Below are positions 47,271 through 59,217 of a stretch of 64,000 nt of DNA, piece by piece. Each line of letters begins with the position of its first letter. Positions within the stretch are counted from its first letter, which is position 1. The notes under the pieces are model-generated. The model ran no database searches, was not told the DNA's origin, and was given only the letters and a program-made list of their open reading frames with translations. This DNA is from Lunularia cruciata (taxonomy: Eukaryota > Streptophyta > Marchantiopsida > Lunulariales > Lunulariaceae): assembly GCA_948567375.1 (NCBI GenBank), contig OX419757.1, forward strand, positions 72,361,836 through 72,425,835, written 5' to 3'. The translations under genes and the position numbers were made by a program.

Positions 47271-50200
47271 ATTTTCAAAGAGATGATGACATAATTGTTC
47301 TAGACAGCTCAAAATTCCATACCTTTACCCTATATTTCACAATCTCCGTGATCTAACATGGCACAATCTGTAGTTTAAAACTGATGCATGCCTATTCATT
47401 GTCTCCAATATCATTGACATGATCGTCCGGTATCGAGACAGTCCGAGAGTTTTCTCTCTCACAATATAAACAAGGTCCTTGTGCGGAGAGAGCAGGGCTT
47501 GCCATGTGGTTCGCGAATTCGAATTCAGTACTTGAGCTGGAATGACTGTTGTGAAAATTCTTGCCTTCGACCTTTGAGTTAATCCTAGTGGAAGTTTGAG
47601 TGTATGTGCGGCCGTCAACTCGTAAATACTTACAAGGAAGGTATCGGTGAAGACGACGAGGATAACGCGAGGTCCATTTATACATAAGTTTCGCCCTCAT
47701 GAACATGTCTTGCGTTGAGATGCACATCTTAATAGCTATAGTTTTGCTATGTCCTTCGAGAAAATGTACGTGTTGTCAATACGTAGCTCGATATGACACA
47801 ATTGGAAGAGCTTGAAGACCAAGTAAGAGACTTCTGTCACAGTACTGTAGTCTGTTACTCAGGCTTCTCTCTTTTCCGCTTTGAGAAACAGTCGAGTGCA
47901 AGACACAACTTGAAGACTCACAGTCCCAGCTTTAGTCGCAATACGAACTCTACATTGGACCCCTCACTATAAAATACTAAATTATAATAACATTTTGATC
48001 ATAAATGATTTAATTGATAGTCTAGATCTTAAATGTGAGAGTAGCAGTGACTCCTTCATTTGTGTTTTTTCCTTTAGGCTAAATGCGGGGATCACAGACA
48101 TCAAGCAGGAAACTTCTGAAAGCAACTGGAGGAAAATTTTCTAATTATTAGCCAACCTGATCATGCGCGAGTGTGATCAACAACCTCTAATAATTAGTGC
48201 ATTGCCGTGTTGGGTAATTCTTACACTAACTTGATAAGAGGAAACCAGTTGAGATGTACAAGATACACCTAAATTAGAAATTCAATTGCGAAATAGAAGG
48301 AAAGAGCAGCACCAGAGAGACTCATAGCTTATGTACAGTAACTACAGCAACAAGAGTCTAACGCAAGGTGCATAATTGAGAAGAACAGTTAGACGTGCTT
48401 ATTCATGATCACGGAGGACTTGCTGTCGATCTGATCCATCCCTACAGTTATAATGGTTACTGTCGTTTATTCTCCAGCTCATTCTCATTTACTATCACAT
48501 TAATTGTGTTAATAGTGTAATAATCCCAGAGATGGGTTTAACTATTAGTTCAACTAGCTAGCACCTGCTCAATAACCCTAAACGCGTGCTATCCGGTAAA
48601 GGAGATCTTAATATTTACGGCGAACCTTAAGTTTACCTTCAAATTTATTTCATGTCTAGATCTTTTGAATTCTTAAACATCGCCCCTTCGAATTCTGATC
48701 TCCCTATGACAGCCCATACTTCCGCATTTGCAGTGACTGTCACTAATATATGCTTCAATTTAGCTCCTCGGATCGTACGAGTGTGTTTAACTGTGAAGTA
48801 TGAGTGTAATTAGCATAGTGATCATTCGAGCAAAGTCACTGTTACGGAATGAGATATTGACCTTTTCCTACAGTTATATATCGGAAGACATCTAGAGGGC
48901 GGCCTTCCACGATCAAGTTTGTTTCAAGAGAAAACATTAACTTCATCTATTACATTTACATCCAGTACTGCTTCTAGTTCCCCAAGGACGTATACACATT
49001 CAGGTTGCCTTTGGCGCGTATTAATTTAGTTCTTTATCTTGCACAGTGATATACAAACTAAGTATACTCATATAAGCGACAGGAGCTGCAAGCATTGTTT
49101 GTCTTACACGATCAAAGGATCTGCTGATCTCGAGTATGTACTTTAGAGGACGCGACTTTATTCAATTTGGGAGTGATTCGAAGAAAGTCAATTCCCTTGG
49201 TTGTCTCTCATTCCTGGTCATCAGGAAATATTGATCATATTTGTAACAAAACCTAGGTGATTGTGACAACAGCAAATGCAGCTTCCAACAATCAACCTAT
49301 CATATTTCGACATATCTAAGACAAGATTTAGGATCAGGGACTCCATCTCACGCATGAACATAAATGAATGGCGTGGATCACTGCGACAAAGTAAAACTGT
49401 ACATAAACTGAAGGTTGAAATCTACAGTTGGAACGGTGTTCTGAACTGTGTTCAAGCAGAGAAGGTATTGAATTTTGGCAATCATGCGTGGCTCATACGC
49501 ACCAGATCAATTGTATGAAATTCTCCCAGCTCGCCAAAACATCCACCTGAACCAGATAGTCAAAAAGCACGCATGCAATGGGCTATTATCATAGTTCGAT
49601 GCAGTTCAGATGACAATGATGTCATAATATACCTTTACCTGTAAACTTAGGATAGCATCGGACCAAGGTCATCAGGGATCAGATGATCAAATGATAGAAG
49701 AGGAGAATATTTCAACTTGAAATGTGTGAACAGAGCTTGATGTTTCACCGTAACAGAGGAGATTCCCTGTATTGGATGCATGTAGGATCCTATCAGAGAG
49801 AATATAGCTATTTCTCCTGAAAGGGGACAAAGACATGCTCCCAACTACCCATATTCAAAAGGACCTCGTATCTGAATTCCTGGCCAGTAAAGCTTCATTG
49901 TAAATCCACAAAGCTACAGTGGAGCTTTACGAAGTACAGTCAAAGCGCTCGCATACTCCAAACTTTAACAGGACATTCGACAAAGAATGGAATCTGGTTA
50001 TATATCTTAGAACACACGTTCTGATCAAATAGTTCTGTTGCAGCGACGGATGATCAGGATAATGAAAGGCTGAGTTTATATCCAGGGGTTACTTTTGTGT
50101 CAGGATTATATCCACATAATATCTCCCAGGATATAGAAGTATATAGCTATAGATGATACTCACTATCTTAGTTCTTTAGAAACCTCGAGCTCCGCTCACG

Positions 50201-50850
50201 CTCGAGGGGACAAGGGCACAGATGAGAGTATACGATATATACACCCAAACTAACGTACAAAAACCCAATTAACACTCGTTCTTAGTTTACTTAAAAAGGT
50301 ATACTTGTGTTCTTCAGTTAATTGGAAAGCAGAAGGTTCCAAGCTATACCGAGTAAAACCGTACATGTGTAGAATGGAACGAGCAGTGTTTCAACTTGTT
50401 TATCTGACTATTCTGTCTCCTCTAATTTAAATCTTCCAGGTGCTTTTAAGAATTCCTATACCGTATGCATGTGGAATGTAAAAGATATCTTTGTTGTGGG
50501 GCATGAGTCTCTATACATATATGATTTAATTATCCGCTGCAGCCAGCTAGCTTATTGAAATAGCTATAGTGGCCGGGTACATTTCGCATACTTAAGTCAC
50601 TGTGGTGGAGCAATACCGGGAGCGATCGCACAACGGGGAGGTAATGAAAATGAAATTATACGAATGTCTGTATAATTATTTCCCAATATACAAGATTGTC
50701 CACGGCTTTGTTACCCCGTTAAGTTCTCACACTAGACGGATCACTCTAAGCTGAGCGCACTGTCTAGTACCTCATTCTACAGACAATGTTCAGCTAGCTT
50801 GGTTTAGCTAACTTGTGATTGAAATCACTCTCGTTCGCTAATACAATATG
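47271..50850. other. No gene seen
   Basis: Mixed to AT-rich. The frame at 47392-47727 (minus, 111 codons) lies over the probable 3' decay of F-box pseudogene 2 and has no domain. The frame at 49276-49518 is unrecognised. An 8-base inverted repeat (CCTCGAGC/GCTCGAGG) is at 50183-50207. Confidence 0.45.
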
Positions 50851-52880
50851 ATGAAGGGTCCGATGATCTGTCCCTCACAGTTTTAATGAACTTGCACTCT
50901 GTGGAGTGCACGCGCAGCCAGAACCTAGGAAAGGAAATCTCAAGAAGTTCAAAGTGCCGGCTGTATTCAGTTTTAATGACTCGACTGCAGATGCGGGTGC
51001 CATCAGCTATATCGCAAAGCCTGCGGTTTTAGCTAGTTTCACCCCATATGGACAGACCTACTCCCACCGACCTAATTGCTTCACCGATGGACGTCTCTGG
51101 GTTGATTTTCTTGATATATGAAGCAGCCCTGTCAGAAGAGCTAAAGATTATTAATCTAATGCATACATATCATGGTATTTATATTGGTTGTTTCAGCATA
51201 ACTTCCAATGCACGAATGCTTCAAACCCTCTTAATATTTTAGAAGGGGCATTAGATTTCTTACAGAGACTTGGAATATCATGTATCAGAAGGTCATGAGC
51301 AGAGGAGAATAACAAACGAGCATTATTATACAAGGGATGCTTTCTCTTAACAACCTACGTTTGAAGAACGTATCTGATTCAATCTTGCGATTAGTATTTA
51401 GACTCAGCATCTGGGTGCAAATGCGTTTAAAAATGTTGCTTCTATGATCTATTAGTTAGGAATGATTTAATGCTGTGTTGGTTGATTGGTTGCTAACGGC
51501 TCAAGCGCTGGGCCGGTTTTACGCCCGGTTTCACAGACTTCAGCAAGGGTTGCAACTTTGCTTCCGCAGGAAGTGGATACTTCCACACCACTGAAACAAT
51601 GGTACCTCGTCACAAACAGCACAGATAAGAATGTGATTGCGGATATTGCTCCGTAAAAGATGAAATTTAGCCTACGATCACGGTCATTAGGCATCTATAT
51701 CGAATTTGAGTTGCCACTTGTTATAATTTGATCTGAGTTTGTGCTGACTGCAGCTTTCTCATGTGTGGCTAAACGCGAAGAAACAGCTCGCTGCAATCTT
51801 TGGAGGTGCCACTGTTGTGAATATGAATGAGGAGATCCAGCAAGTTAAAGCAACCCGAGGCAACCCTGGTGGAAACTCTTGGGAGCGAAGAAGACCAAGA
51901 AGTTAGTGGCACGCTCCCTTTTTTTGGTCGTACTGGAAGCAACGATTTTTCGTGGGGTTATCTCTTGAACGCAAAATGCAGCCAATCTACACCTCAAAGG
52001 TTTTCAGGTTGTCGTCTAGAGAGTCATCAACGCAACCTAGTCAAAGTAAGACCGCAACTGCTTCATATGCATTCTATAACTGTTGCGGTTAATTATGTTA
52101 TTCCAAAAGACATCTTCTGATTTTGTGCGGTTGCATGTTCTATTTAAGCAGGGAGCTCGAGCTTCCCCGCAGTTGTCTTGGTTTCTGAATGTGGTGTCAA
52201 GCTCGAGCTCATCGACTTTTAACCTGCACAATTTGCTACTACTGGTGACCATCAAAGCTTCAATCGTGTGCATCGACGTCTAAACAGTTGTTGATCTATC
52301 TTGCAGGAAATATACGCTGAAGGTGCGAAGAAGATTATCGTCAATGGTTTAGGTCCAGCAAATGTTGAAGGGAACAATGGCTCCTGCCTTCAGCCAGGAA
52401 ACGGCATGAAAAAGATGTTCAATGCTCATCTACCTGCGCTTCAAGAACGTCTTACACTCAAATGTCCTGATTCTTTCATTATTTATACAATATGTGGTAG
52501 AGGAATTCATCAAGAATGAGACAGCTTACTGTGATAATGCAGTAATGCAACTGAGAACAACTCATTCTTTTGAACATACCAACAAACTAAATTGGAGAGT
52601 TTTTCTCCTTATAGAGTCAGTTGAAGAGTTGACTTCTGCTATCTTGAAGACGTCATGCAGTCTCAGCTGAAATCTAATTTGGTGCATGTTACGGAACTGG
52701 AGCCACAATGGTGACGTCGCAAGGGTGTGGCGCTGTTGGCGCCAACAAAACTACCGCCTACAACTTGTTCCCTGGGGATAAGGTGAACAAGTATGTGTGG
52801 TGGGATTATGCTCATCCTACAGAGAGGACATATGGACATATCTAGCATGCTGTGGTGGATCCATAACTTAAAGAGGGTAT
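50851..52880 (+). pseudogene. GDSL esterase/lipase pseudogene with exon blocks
   Basis: SGNH/GDSL enzymes hydrolyse acyl esters, usually after secretion. Block I is in KVPAVFSFNDSTADAG (50950-51000); the Ser is kept but GDS reads NDS. It is followed by PYGQTYSHRPNCFTDGRLWVDFL (51045-51115). A 3' splice site (GTGCTGACTGCAG) at about 51752 opens the next exon (KKQLAAIFGGAT). Block III is in GSNDFSWGYLL (about 51930-51965). Another 3' splice site ends at 52306 before EIYAEGAKKIIVNGLGP, and the last exon has CYGTGATMVTSQGCG and the catalytic Asp-x-x-His region KYVWWDYAHPTE (about 52790-52825). Stops and shifts (after DFLDI, within 51880-51930) indicate a pseudogene. Introns survive, so it is a decayed duplicate rather than a retrocopy. 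Confidence 0.85.
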
Positions 52881-54910
52881 CCTTAGTTAGCTTTTATATA
52901 TAGTGCTTGATCATGAGAATCGTGTGAGAAGCCTGATTGATTTATTTAAGTTAGAGCAAAACTTCGAGGATCTTTAGGCTATATTGTACACAGGACTGCA
53001 CAATATCAATTTTATGTGCGTGATCCAATGTAAGGACGATACGACTACTTTCAACTTTCATCTTGCAGAATCCTGAACGAGGTCTATGGAGAAATACACG
53101 AGTATTAGTGCAGTTCGCGCCGTAAAACTCTAGCAGAATCTGCTGCTGCTGCTACGGTTTCTGTTGGAGTTATCCAGCTTTGCAAATGTCCGGGTACTAG
53201 ATGTCACGTTCTATGATAATCCTACCTCACGTTCAGCTCGTATTGCATTAATATGTCCCAACATCGCTCCTCTGATCTGTTGTTCGAGAGATCAGACAAC
53301 TATCCGTAATTCGGTGCTGGTTAGTTTTGCAAAGCCTTGTCATAAAAGCGCAGCATTCATAAATGGAGGTTGCAGAACTCCAGTAGCTTCGGGTTTGGAA
53401 AATATTTTCTGTAGAAGTCAGTCTCATACCGGCGCGTTATAGTTGGACGGTTGCGGTAGACGCCGGTGACTCCTAGTCGAGAATGAATCAGAAACACTTG
53501 CTTCCAAAAGTACACAAAGATCTACAGGTATTGTGTTCGTCGCAGTGGTAATAAAGTGAAGTGGGTAGTGACGAGCTCTGACGCAGATGACATCTACTCA
53601 CGGTTGGAGAAAGTAGCTTCACGACTTCAAACTTCATGAGTGTATAAGCTTGATTCAGAGTCTATGGAAGGGCATGGGTGATCCACACACATGTAGTAGA
53701 GTCAATGTGACTTAGAATCTGCAAGGAACTTTGTCCTTGATGGTTACCTTACCTATGCGGCAGTTTGAACAATTTAAATTCGCTTTTTCAGTTGCATTCG
53801 ACAAGACTTAGCTGGTCTTACAATTACATATAATGGATACTTTTTATTCAGTCTACATCTTTTGCGGATTTGTTTCGCCAAAATTTTAACATCTTACTTG
53901 TACGTACTTTTAGGTACCAAGGAGCGAGTTGAGATATTATCAACTAGATACTGTATGCATGAATAAATCGGTACATACTTCTAGCTACAATTAGACTAAT
54001 GCATGAAAATGTTCTGTGGGGGTTGGATCTAAGCTTTGAGTTTATTTCACTGGGGGTGTTTATTAACTTGAATTAACTGAAGAATGTCACCTTGCTTTGA
54101 GATATGCATGAGTCTCTGAACAAAATCAATCTCTTGGTGCTGGTTAGTCTGGAGGATCTTTCTTCAAAGGAAACTTTCACAGTAACGCCTCCTTCGGATG
54201 CGTGGCACGTAAATGAACAACTTTTGACTCTTTTAGAAGACTGCTTTTGTTACTGATACGTACTTAACGTAAAATGTGAAATATCCGAATGCAGCGAACG
54301 TACGCTTTGACATTTTTGTTTATTACTAAATGTTTGAAGGAAAATCGTGACTCTGCACTTCTTAGTGAAAACTACAGCTTCTCTGCGTCTATAAAAAACC
54401 AAAGAGATATGTAACAGCACATAGAAACGACTGAAGTAGGGCAGGACATTCGGATTCTGACAGGCAAGGAGTCATGACTGAAGAACAGCAAATAGCTTTA
54501 ATGAAAGGGGCGTAGGATTCTCTGTCATAGCAACATATAAGAATTCGACTTATCTTCCTAACAATGACACCTGCAACAGTAGGCACTCAATCTAGTTTGG
54601 AGTGATATCACTTTCTGCCTTTCTGCCTTGTTGCACGATTTTCTAAGTTACATATGTGCAGAACACTCGTGGCCTACTTTACGACGTAATGTGAGCAGGT
54701 TTTGACTCATCAAGGCAAGGAAGCGTTAGCGTTTGCTTCAACTTCCGACTTGGCTGATGACTGGTTCGGCTTAGTCCTTGCAGCAGAAACCGTAGCCTTC
54801 ACTTGAATTCCGTACGTTATATGAAGGCGCAGTGTAGAAAATCTAATATCTTCTGTTAAGGGAGCACCAACAAACCCAGCGTGCGCCTGCAGCTGTGACT
54901 TGTCAATCTG
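52881..54910. other. No gene seen; F-box gene upstream region at the right end
   Basis: The frame at 53164-53442 has no domain. No TATA box was found at a convincing distance from the F-box start; the 5' leader probably lies within about 54680-54910. Confidence 0.4.
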
Positions 54911-56191
54911 GTGTGTTTTCCAATGGGTCCAGTTCTGAAAGACATCAGAAGGCTCTGCTCGATAAATTTCGATGATCTTCCCGATGAGCTTGTGGAAATG
55001 GTTCTCGGATCATTACCTCTGCTTGACACCTTCCTCAGACGCGACGTTTGCAAGAAATGGAACAAAATAATGTCTTCATCCTCCTTTGCTAAGGCAAGAA
55101 GGCCTTGGATACTGAATCGCAATTGCTTTTTACCCAGTTTAGCTACTCGTATATCTTTCAAGGCATTTGCCAGCTTGGTTACTCGGATTTCCTTCAGGGC
55201 ATGGGCACAGCCTTTTGGGAAACAATTTTACCTGTACGTCAATTGCATGCCACCTTTTGACGAATTGGTTAGAGCAAACTTTATTGTGGAAGACACTGAA
55301 AAGGGGCTTTTGTGCATTCAAAGCAAGTACTATGCATATGGAAAGCGACCACGAATCTTTGTAGCTAACCCTTTAAACAGATCGTGCCGCTTATTGCCCG
55401 ATCTCCTCAAGCAATTTGGCGCCGCGGGCCTTATGAACGTTGGTGTGGAGGCCGTGAGATTGAGCGTGGATGAGTCCAGCTACAAAGTTTGGATCATGGC
55501 ATCAGTCTTCCGAGCGGAACAGTCGACGAGCAAAACGGAAAAGATGTTACCGGAAACGTGGGTATCGGTGTATGATTCTAGTTCTGACTCGTGGACTCTC
55601 ACAACAAGATTAGCTCCTCATCTTGCTGGCATAAGAACCGTATGTTTGAATAACGATTCACTGTTTATTATCACAATGAGCGGCACTAAGTTCAATGTTC
55701 TTGAGTACAACCCAAAAAACCATAGCTCAACTGAAGTCGTTATTGCAGATATTATAGCACATCACAGTGCAACAATAAGTTACATCCATCTATGTGCATT
55801 TCACCGTATCTTCCGATTTCAGGACAGAGTATTTCTCATAGGAACTAAACATGGGAAGGAACTAAAAGTGAAAGCGGGATTGCCCGGTCCTGTACTCCTT
55901 GAGCTCAGCTTCTGCACTCTTACCTGGAATGAGTGTAATTTTAGAAGGTGTAAGACTTCCTCTAAGACGATGAGTCGCGGATATCTATCTACTAATCCCT
56001 TGTGCTGGCAACGCCAAGGTATTCCGCGTCACGAGGAAGATTTGTGTGAAGCCATGTACATTACTACATGCCGTTACTGCAGCTGCTCTGATATTGCTAA
56101 TGCTCGAGAACGGTACCAGGGCCGTTGTTTTCACCTGCTCTCCAACGACGACTTTTGTTTCTACGAACCTCGCTTGGACACACGGGCTTGA
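54911..56191 (+). CDS. F-box protein
   Basis: Single-exon frame of 426 residues. The F-box is at about residues 18-62 (INFDDLPDELVEMVLGSLPL, TFLRRDVCKKWNKIM). F-box proteins join SKP1-cullin1 ubiquitin ligases and recruit substrates for degradation. The remaining 360 residues look like an F-box-associated or kelch-like beta domain (RIFVANPLNRSCRLLP, WVSVYDSSSDSWTL, LNNDSLFIITMSG), though no canonical kelch repeats are clear. The C-terminus is Cys-rich (TTCRYCSCSD). Two decayed relatives lie 8 and 10 kb upstream on the same strand, so it comes from a local tandem family. I chose the first Met; Met5 is equally possible. Substrate unknown. Confidence 0.85.
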   Translation: MCFPMGPVLKDIRRLCSINFDDLPDELVEMVLGSLPLLDTFLRRDVCKKWNKIMSSSSFAKARRPWILNRNCFLPSLATRISFKAFASLVTRISFRAWAQPFGKQFYLYVNCMPPFDELVRANFIVEDTEKGLLCIQSKYYAYGKRPRIFVANPLNRSCRLLPDLLKQFGAAGLMNVGVEAVRLSVDESSYKVWIMASVFRAEQSTSKTEKMLPETWVSVYDSSSDSWTLTTRLAPHLAGIRTVCLNNDSLFIITMSGTKFNVLEYNPKNHSSTEVVIADIIAHHSATISYIHLCAFHRIFRFQDRVFLIGTKHGKELKVKAGLPGPVLLELSFCTLTWNECNFRRCKTSSKTMSRGYLSTNPLCWQRQGIPRHEEDLCEAMYITTCRYCSCSDIANARERYQGRCFHLLSNDDFCFYEPRLDTRA

Positions 56192-56547
56192 ATATATTTT
56201 CTTCGACGTTGCCGTAATCTGAGGTAGCAGTACGCTCCCACAAGGTCTGCATTTTATCTACGTGAACACTCATGCATCTCATAGCTAAACTTCAGAGACC
56301 AGTTCGTTATACAAGAGATAATTTCAGCAATTGACACCCTTTAATGAGACTGCAAGTGAAGGTCTGTCTATCAATAGGACTTTCCTCGCAGAGAACCTGC
56401 GAAGGTTAAGGGAGTCTAGAAACTTTTCCCATCGTTGATCATGACAACAGGTTGCCGAGTTGCGGAGTTCTGGTGACATGGGAAGAAATTTTGGATGTTT
56501 CATCCTCATCGGATTTTGGAGTGACTGGACTGGTGGACAGTTCTGTG

Positions 56548-56585
<38 letters not shown>

Positions 56586-57840
56586 ATTGCACAGACCTTT
56601 GCCGGAAGCGACAGAAACATAAATATTAATAGTCACCGTCTAGGGTTATCCGTGTGCAATATTTCGATCGCATAAGGGAAAATAAACTGTCTTATCTTTC
56701 TAATCAGATAAAATTGATGTATGTTGACTTTTACAAGTCTTAAACTTGGACTGGATAATCTATTAAATATGTATTTTGTCAATTACTAGCAATGAAAAGT
56801 ATAAACACTTTAGACCATAGTCAAGAGTACTTTACTGTCATGAGCGCCAGTAACCATTTTGTTGCTTTGGGCAGACAGGTAGGCTTCTACAGTGATCACT
56901 AAAAGTTGATTTGATGTCAGATAGACAAACATTATAAATTTTGCTAAATAATTGAGACAAAGCTTACCGAATGCATCTGGATAGGAAATTCGCTTTGAAT
57001 TCCCCTGAGCTCCAGATCTAGAAGTTTGACTGCATCTTCGTCCTACGGGAAGTAGTTCATAACACTGGGCCCATTGTGAATACAGGTTTCCTAATGGTTT
57101 TGGTCCTCATATTTGCCAGTTTAAATCTCTGGTATATGAACTCTCGTGAAAACTGAACAAGATAGCCAGAATCGTAAGCAACCCATGAGATCAACAATCA
57201 AGTTCCACGTTTAGAAGAACGGATTCCATCTTGTAGCGATAGGGGAGAAGATCTTCACAAGAGATCCTTCCTGTCGTTTGACCCCAGACTAATCCACAGA
57301 ACCTTCCGAGCCACATACGCGTTCTGCATCGGGGTTTGGAGATATAAATGACTTTTTGGCCGTGCCCATAAACGAAGCACAATGGGAGCCTGTCTCTTGA
57401 GACAATCTTCATATCATTGTCTCTTTATTGGTCAAGCGCTAATTTTGTCGCAATTAATCTGACCCGATCGCAAATAAATTCTGTGTGAAACATAGATATC
57501 GAAATAATTACAAGCTCATGGCTCAAGAAAAAAGTTCGTTGGAACAGCATTCATCCTCGATACTGCCCCGCAAGTTTCCTGATCAAATTCAAGAAAGTGC
57601 AAACTGATTGAATCATGAACAAGAAAATGTGCAACGTTTGTCATGGTCTGTCCAATTATATCCAAAAGACTCAATATCTATTTTAGCTTGATGTGCGTTA
57701 TTGGTGTTATTGTAGCAGAAGAGATAGTATATCTCCATGGGAATACCTTCCATCCTTTGCTTCACTTCCCTCTGTTTGGATAAGAGGTTTGCAGTCTTTT
57801 TTGATGAAGTGACAATGTACGCATATGCTACATTCTCTCT
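56192..57840. other. F-box 3' flank; no gene seen
   Basis: It contains a GA microsatellite and AT-rich DNA. The minus frame at 57191-57412 has no domain. Confidence 0.45.
56552..56582. repeat. (GA)n microsatellite
   Basis: About 15 GA units, 360 bases after the F-box stop codon. Confidence 0.95.
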
Positions 57841-57849
57841 TCTCTCTTA

Positions 57850-58490
57850 GTTGACTGGTCCATTCCTTGGGCCACTAGAGCACATCTTAGCTCTTGCTCC
57901 GGCAAAGGTGTAGGCTCTTGGATCCTAGCTCAACCATGCATTAAGGCATTCCCGACTCGCAACAATCTCTTTCTCTACAATGATGAAGTCCCCCTAGGTT
58001 GGTCAACCCGTATACATCTTTATTACTCGTGTGTGGGTGTGGTTTTACACTAGATGCAACAGCTGTCCATATGACACAGTGTCCTTATGGAGGACAGAGG
58101 ATAGCTACCCATGATGCCATCAAGGATATAGTGTTTGCTATGGCACAAGAGAGTGGATACTTTGCTTGGAGTGAGAGTTCATAATCTTTGTAGATGATAT
58201 GTGTTAGAGCAGACTTATACTTGGTCAGAGATGATCAATTGATAATGGCGGATGTCGTGGTTACAAAGCCTGCATGTGGTGTAGTTTTGGAGGGAGTGAT
58301 TACTCATCCTCTTGGATGGGCGGTAAGCGGAGCAGCAGCACGCAAGGTCTCCAAGTGTAGGGGTTTGCAACAAGGTCACCGCTTTATTCCTCTAGCCTTG
58401 GAGTTATATGGAGCAATGGACATGGCATTTGACACATTTTTTAGGAAGTGCGCAAGGGCTTATCATATTAGATGCTAGGGGTTACCACTC
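57850..58490 (+). pseudogene. Non-LTR retrotransposon C-terminus with zinc motif and PD-(D/E)XK-like endonuclease
   Basis: The reading runs from a segment typical of the RT-to-endonuclease linker (GKGVGSWILAQPCIKAFP, about 57900-57950) through a Cys/His zinc motif (CGCGFTLDATAVHMTQC, 58029-58080) and HDAIKDIVFAMAQESG to a restriction-like endonuclease block (RADLYLVRDDQLIMADVVVT, 58206-58266, then AAARKVSK). It ends with PLALELYGAMDMAFDTFF (58390-58445). The R(A/P)D...ADVVV...K spacing fits the catalytic Asp-Asp-Lys of this endonuclease type, which nicks target DNA in R2/Dualen-like LINEs. The zinc block and the endonuclease block are in different frames with a stop between, and RT itself is missing. 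Confidence 0.75.
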
Positions 58491-58820
58491 TCACCCTCAT
58501 ACTTTGTAACATACTTTAGACTGTGTGTGTCCATTGCTCTACACAACGCATATGGTTGGTGCAATCCATAGGAGAGCAATCACTCTAGGTGATGCTTCTT
58601 TGGATGCTCTAATAGTTTGTAGATGTTAGAAGTTGCATAGCTCAAATATCTTAGGTGCAGTAGGGCAGATTTCTCATATCAATACTATTGGGGCCTATCC
58701 CCATTTTACCTCTTGGTCTCTCCCTTGAACGGCTTGATAAGGTCTTCCCATCCTTCTTGCATTCTATGTGGTCACCTTATCTCTTCTTCCCTTTTGGCTT
58801 GATTATAGATTGTGAGAATT
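58491..58820 (+). mobile_element. 3' untranslated tail of the endonuclease-bearing LINE
   Basis: It matches 63.5-63.83 kb over several phrases (TTGGTGCAATCCATAGGAGAGCAATCAC; GCATAGCTCAAATATCTTAGG) and 41.05-41.20 kb over its second half. The 3' limit is where the copies diverge, near CATCCTTCTTG and beyond. Confidence 0.65.
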
Positions 58821-58879
58821 GAGAGATCTCAAGTTCAAGAATTGAACAAAATCTGTTGTAGATCAAGGTTAAAATAATG

Positions 58880-59217
58880 AAAACCACTATGGTGTTAAAA
58901 AATGTGTCTAAGGTGTCACTGCAATAGGATCAAATGGCTAGAGAGTTGGAGAAAGAATTGGCTAAGCAAATAGAGAGTACCCAAATGCAGGAGGAATTGA
59001 AATTGGAGTTAGATACTCCAACCTAGTAGATGGAGGAATATAAGCAGAAAATGATTCATCAGCTAGAGGAGGCTAGAAATGTCTTCATTGAGAAGCTAAA
59101 GGAAGAAGGGCAACTTAGAGCACCACAAACAAAATGGCATGAGCTGAGGTTCCAAATTCTAAGACTGGAGTGCCTAACCTATGAGGAGGAGAAGATGAAC
59201 CTCCTCCTTTTGTAATT
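58880..59217 (+). pseudogene. Unclassified coiled-coil element, copy D (tail only)
   Basis: A coiled-coil segment with a stop after ELDTPT: KQIESTQMQEELKLELD, then MIHQLEEARNVFIEKLKEEG, ending RLECLTYEEEKMNLLLL, stop. It aligns with copy C at 61.7-62.04 kb (KQVESIKMKNALQ; LQQLEEAMNLLVERLHEE). Confidence 0.6.

Noticed and set aside
47392-47727. 111-codon minus-strand open frame
   Set aside because: It lies antisense to the decaying 3' part of F-box pseudogene 2 and has no recognisable domain.
50183-50207. Hairpin CCTCGAGC/GCTCGAGG
   Set aside because: Only 8-base arms, no linked gene; expected by chance at this length scale.
51467-51694. 75-codon minus-strand frame with a hydrophobic segment
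   Set aside because: It falls in an intron of the GDSL pseudogene on the opposite strand; no family match.
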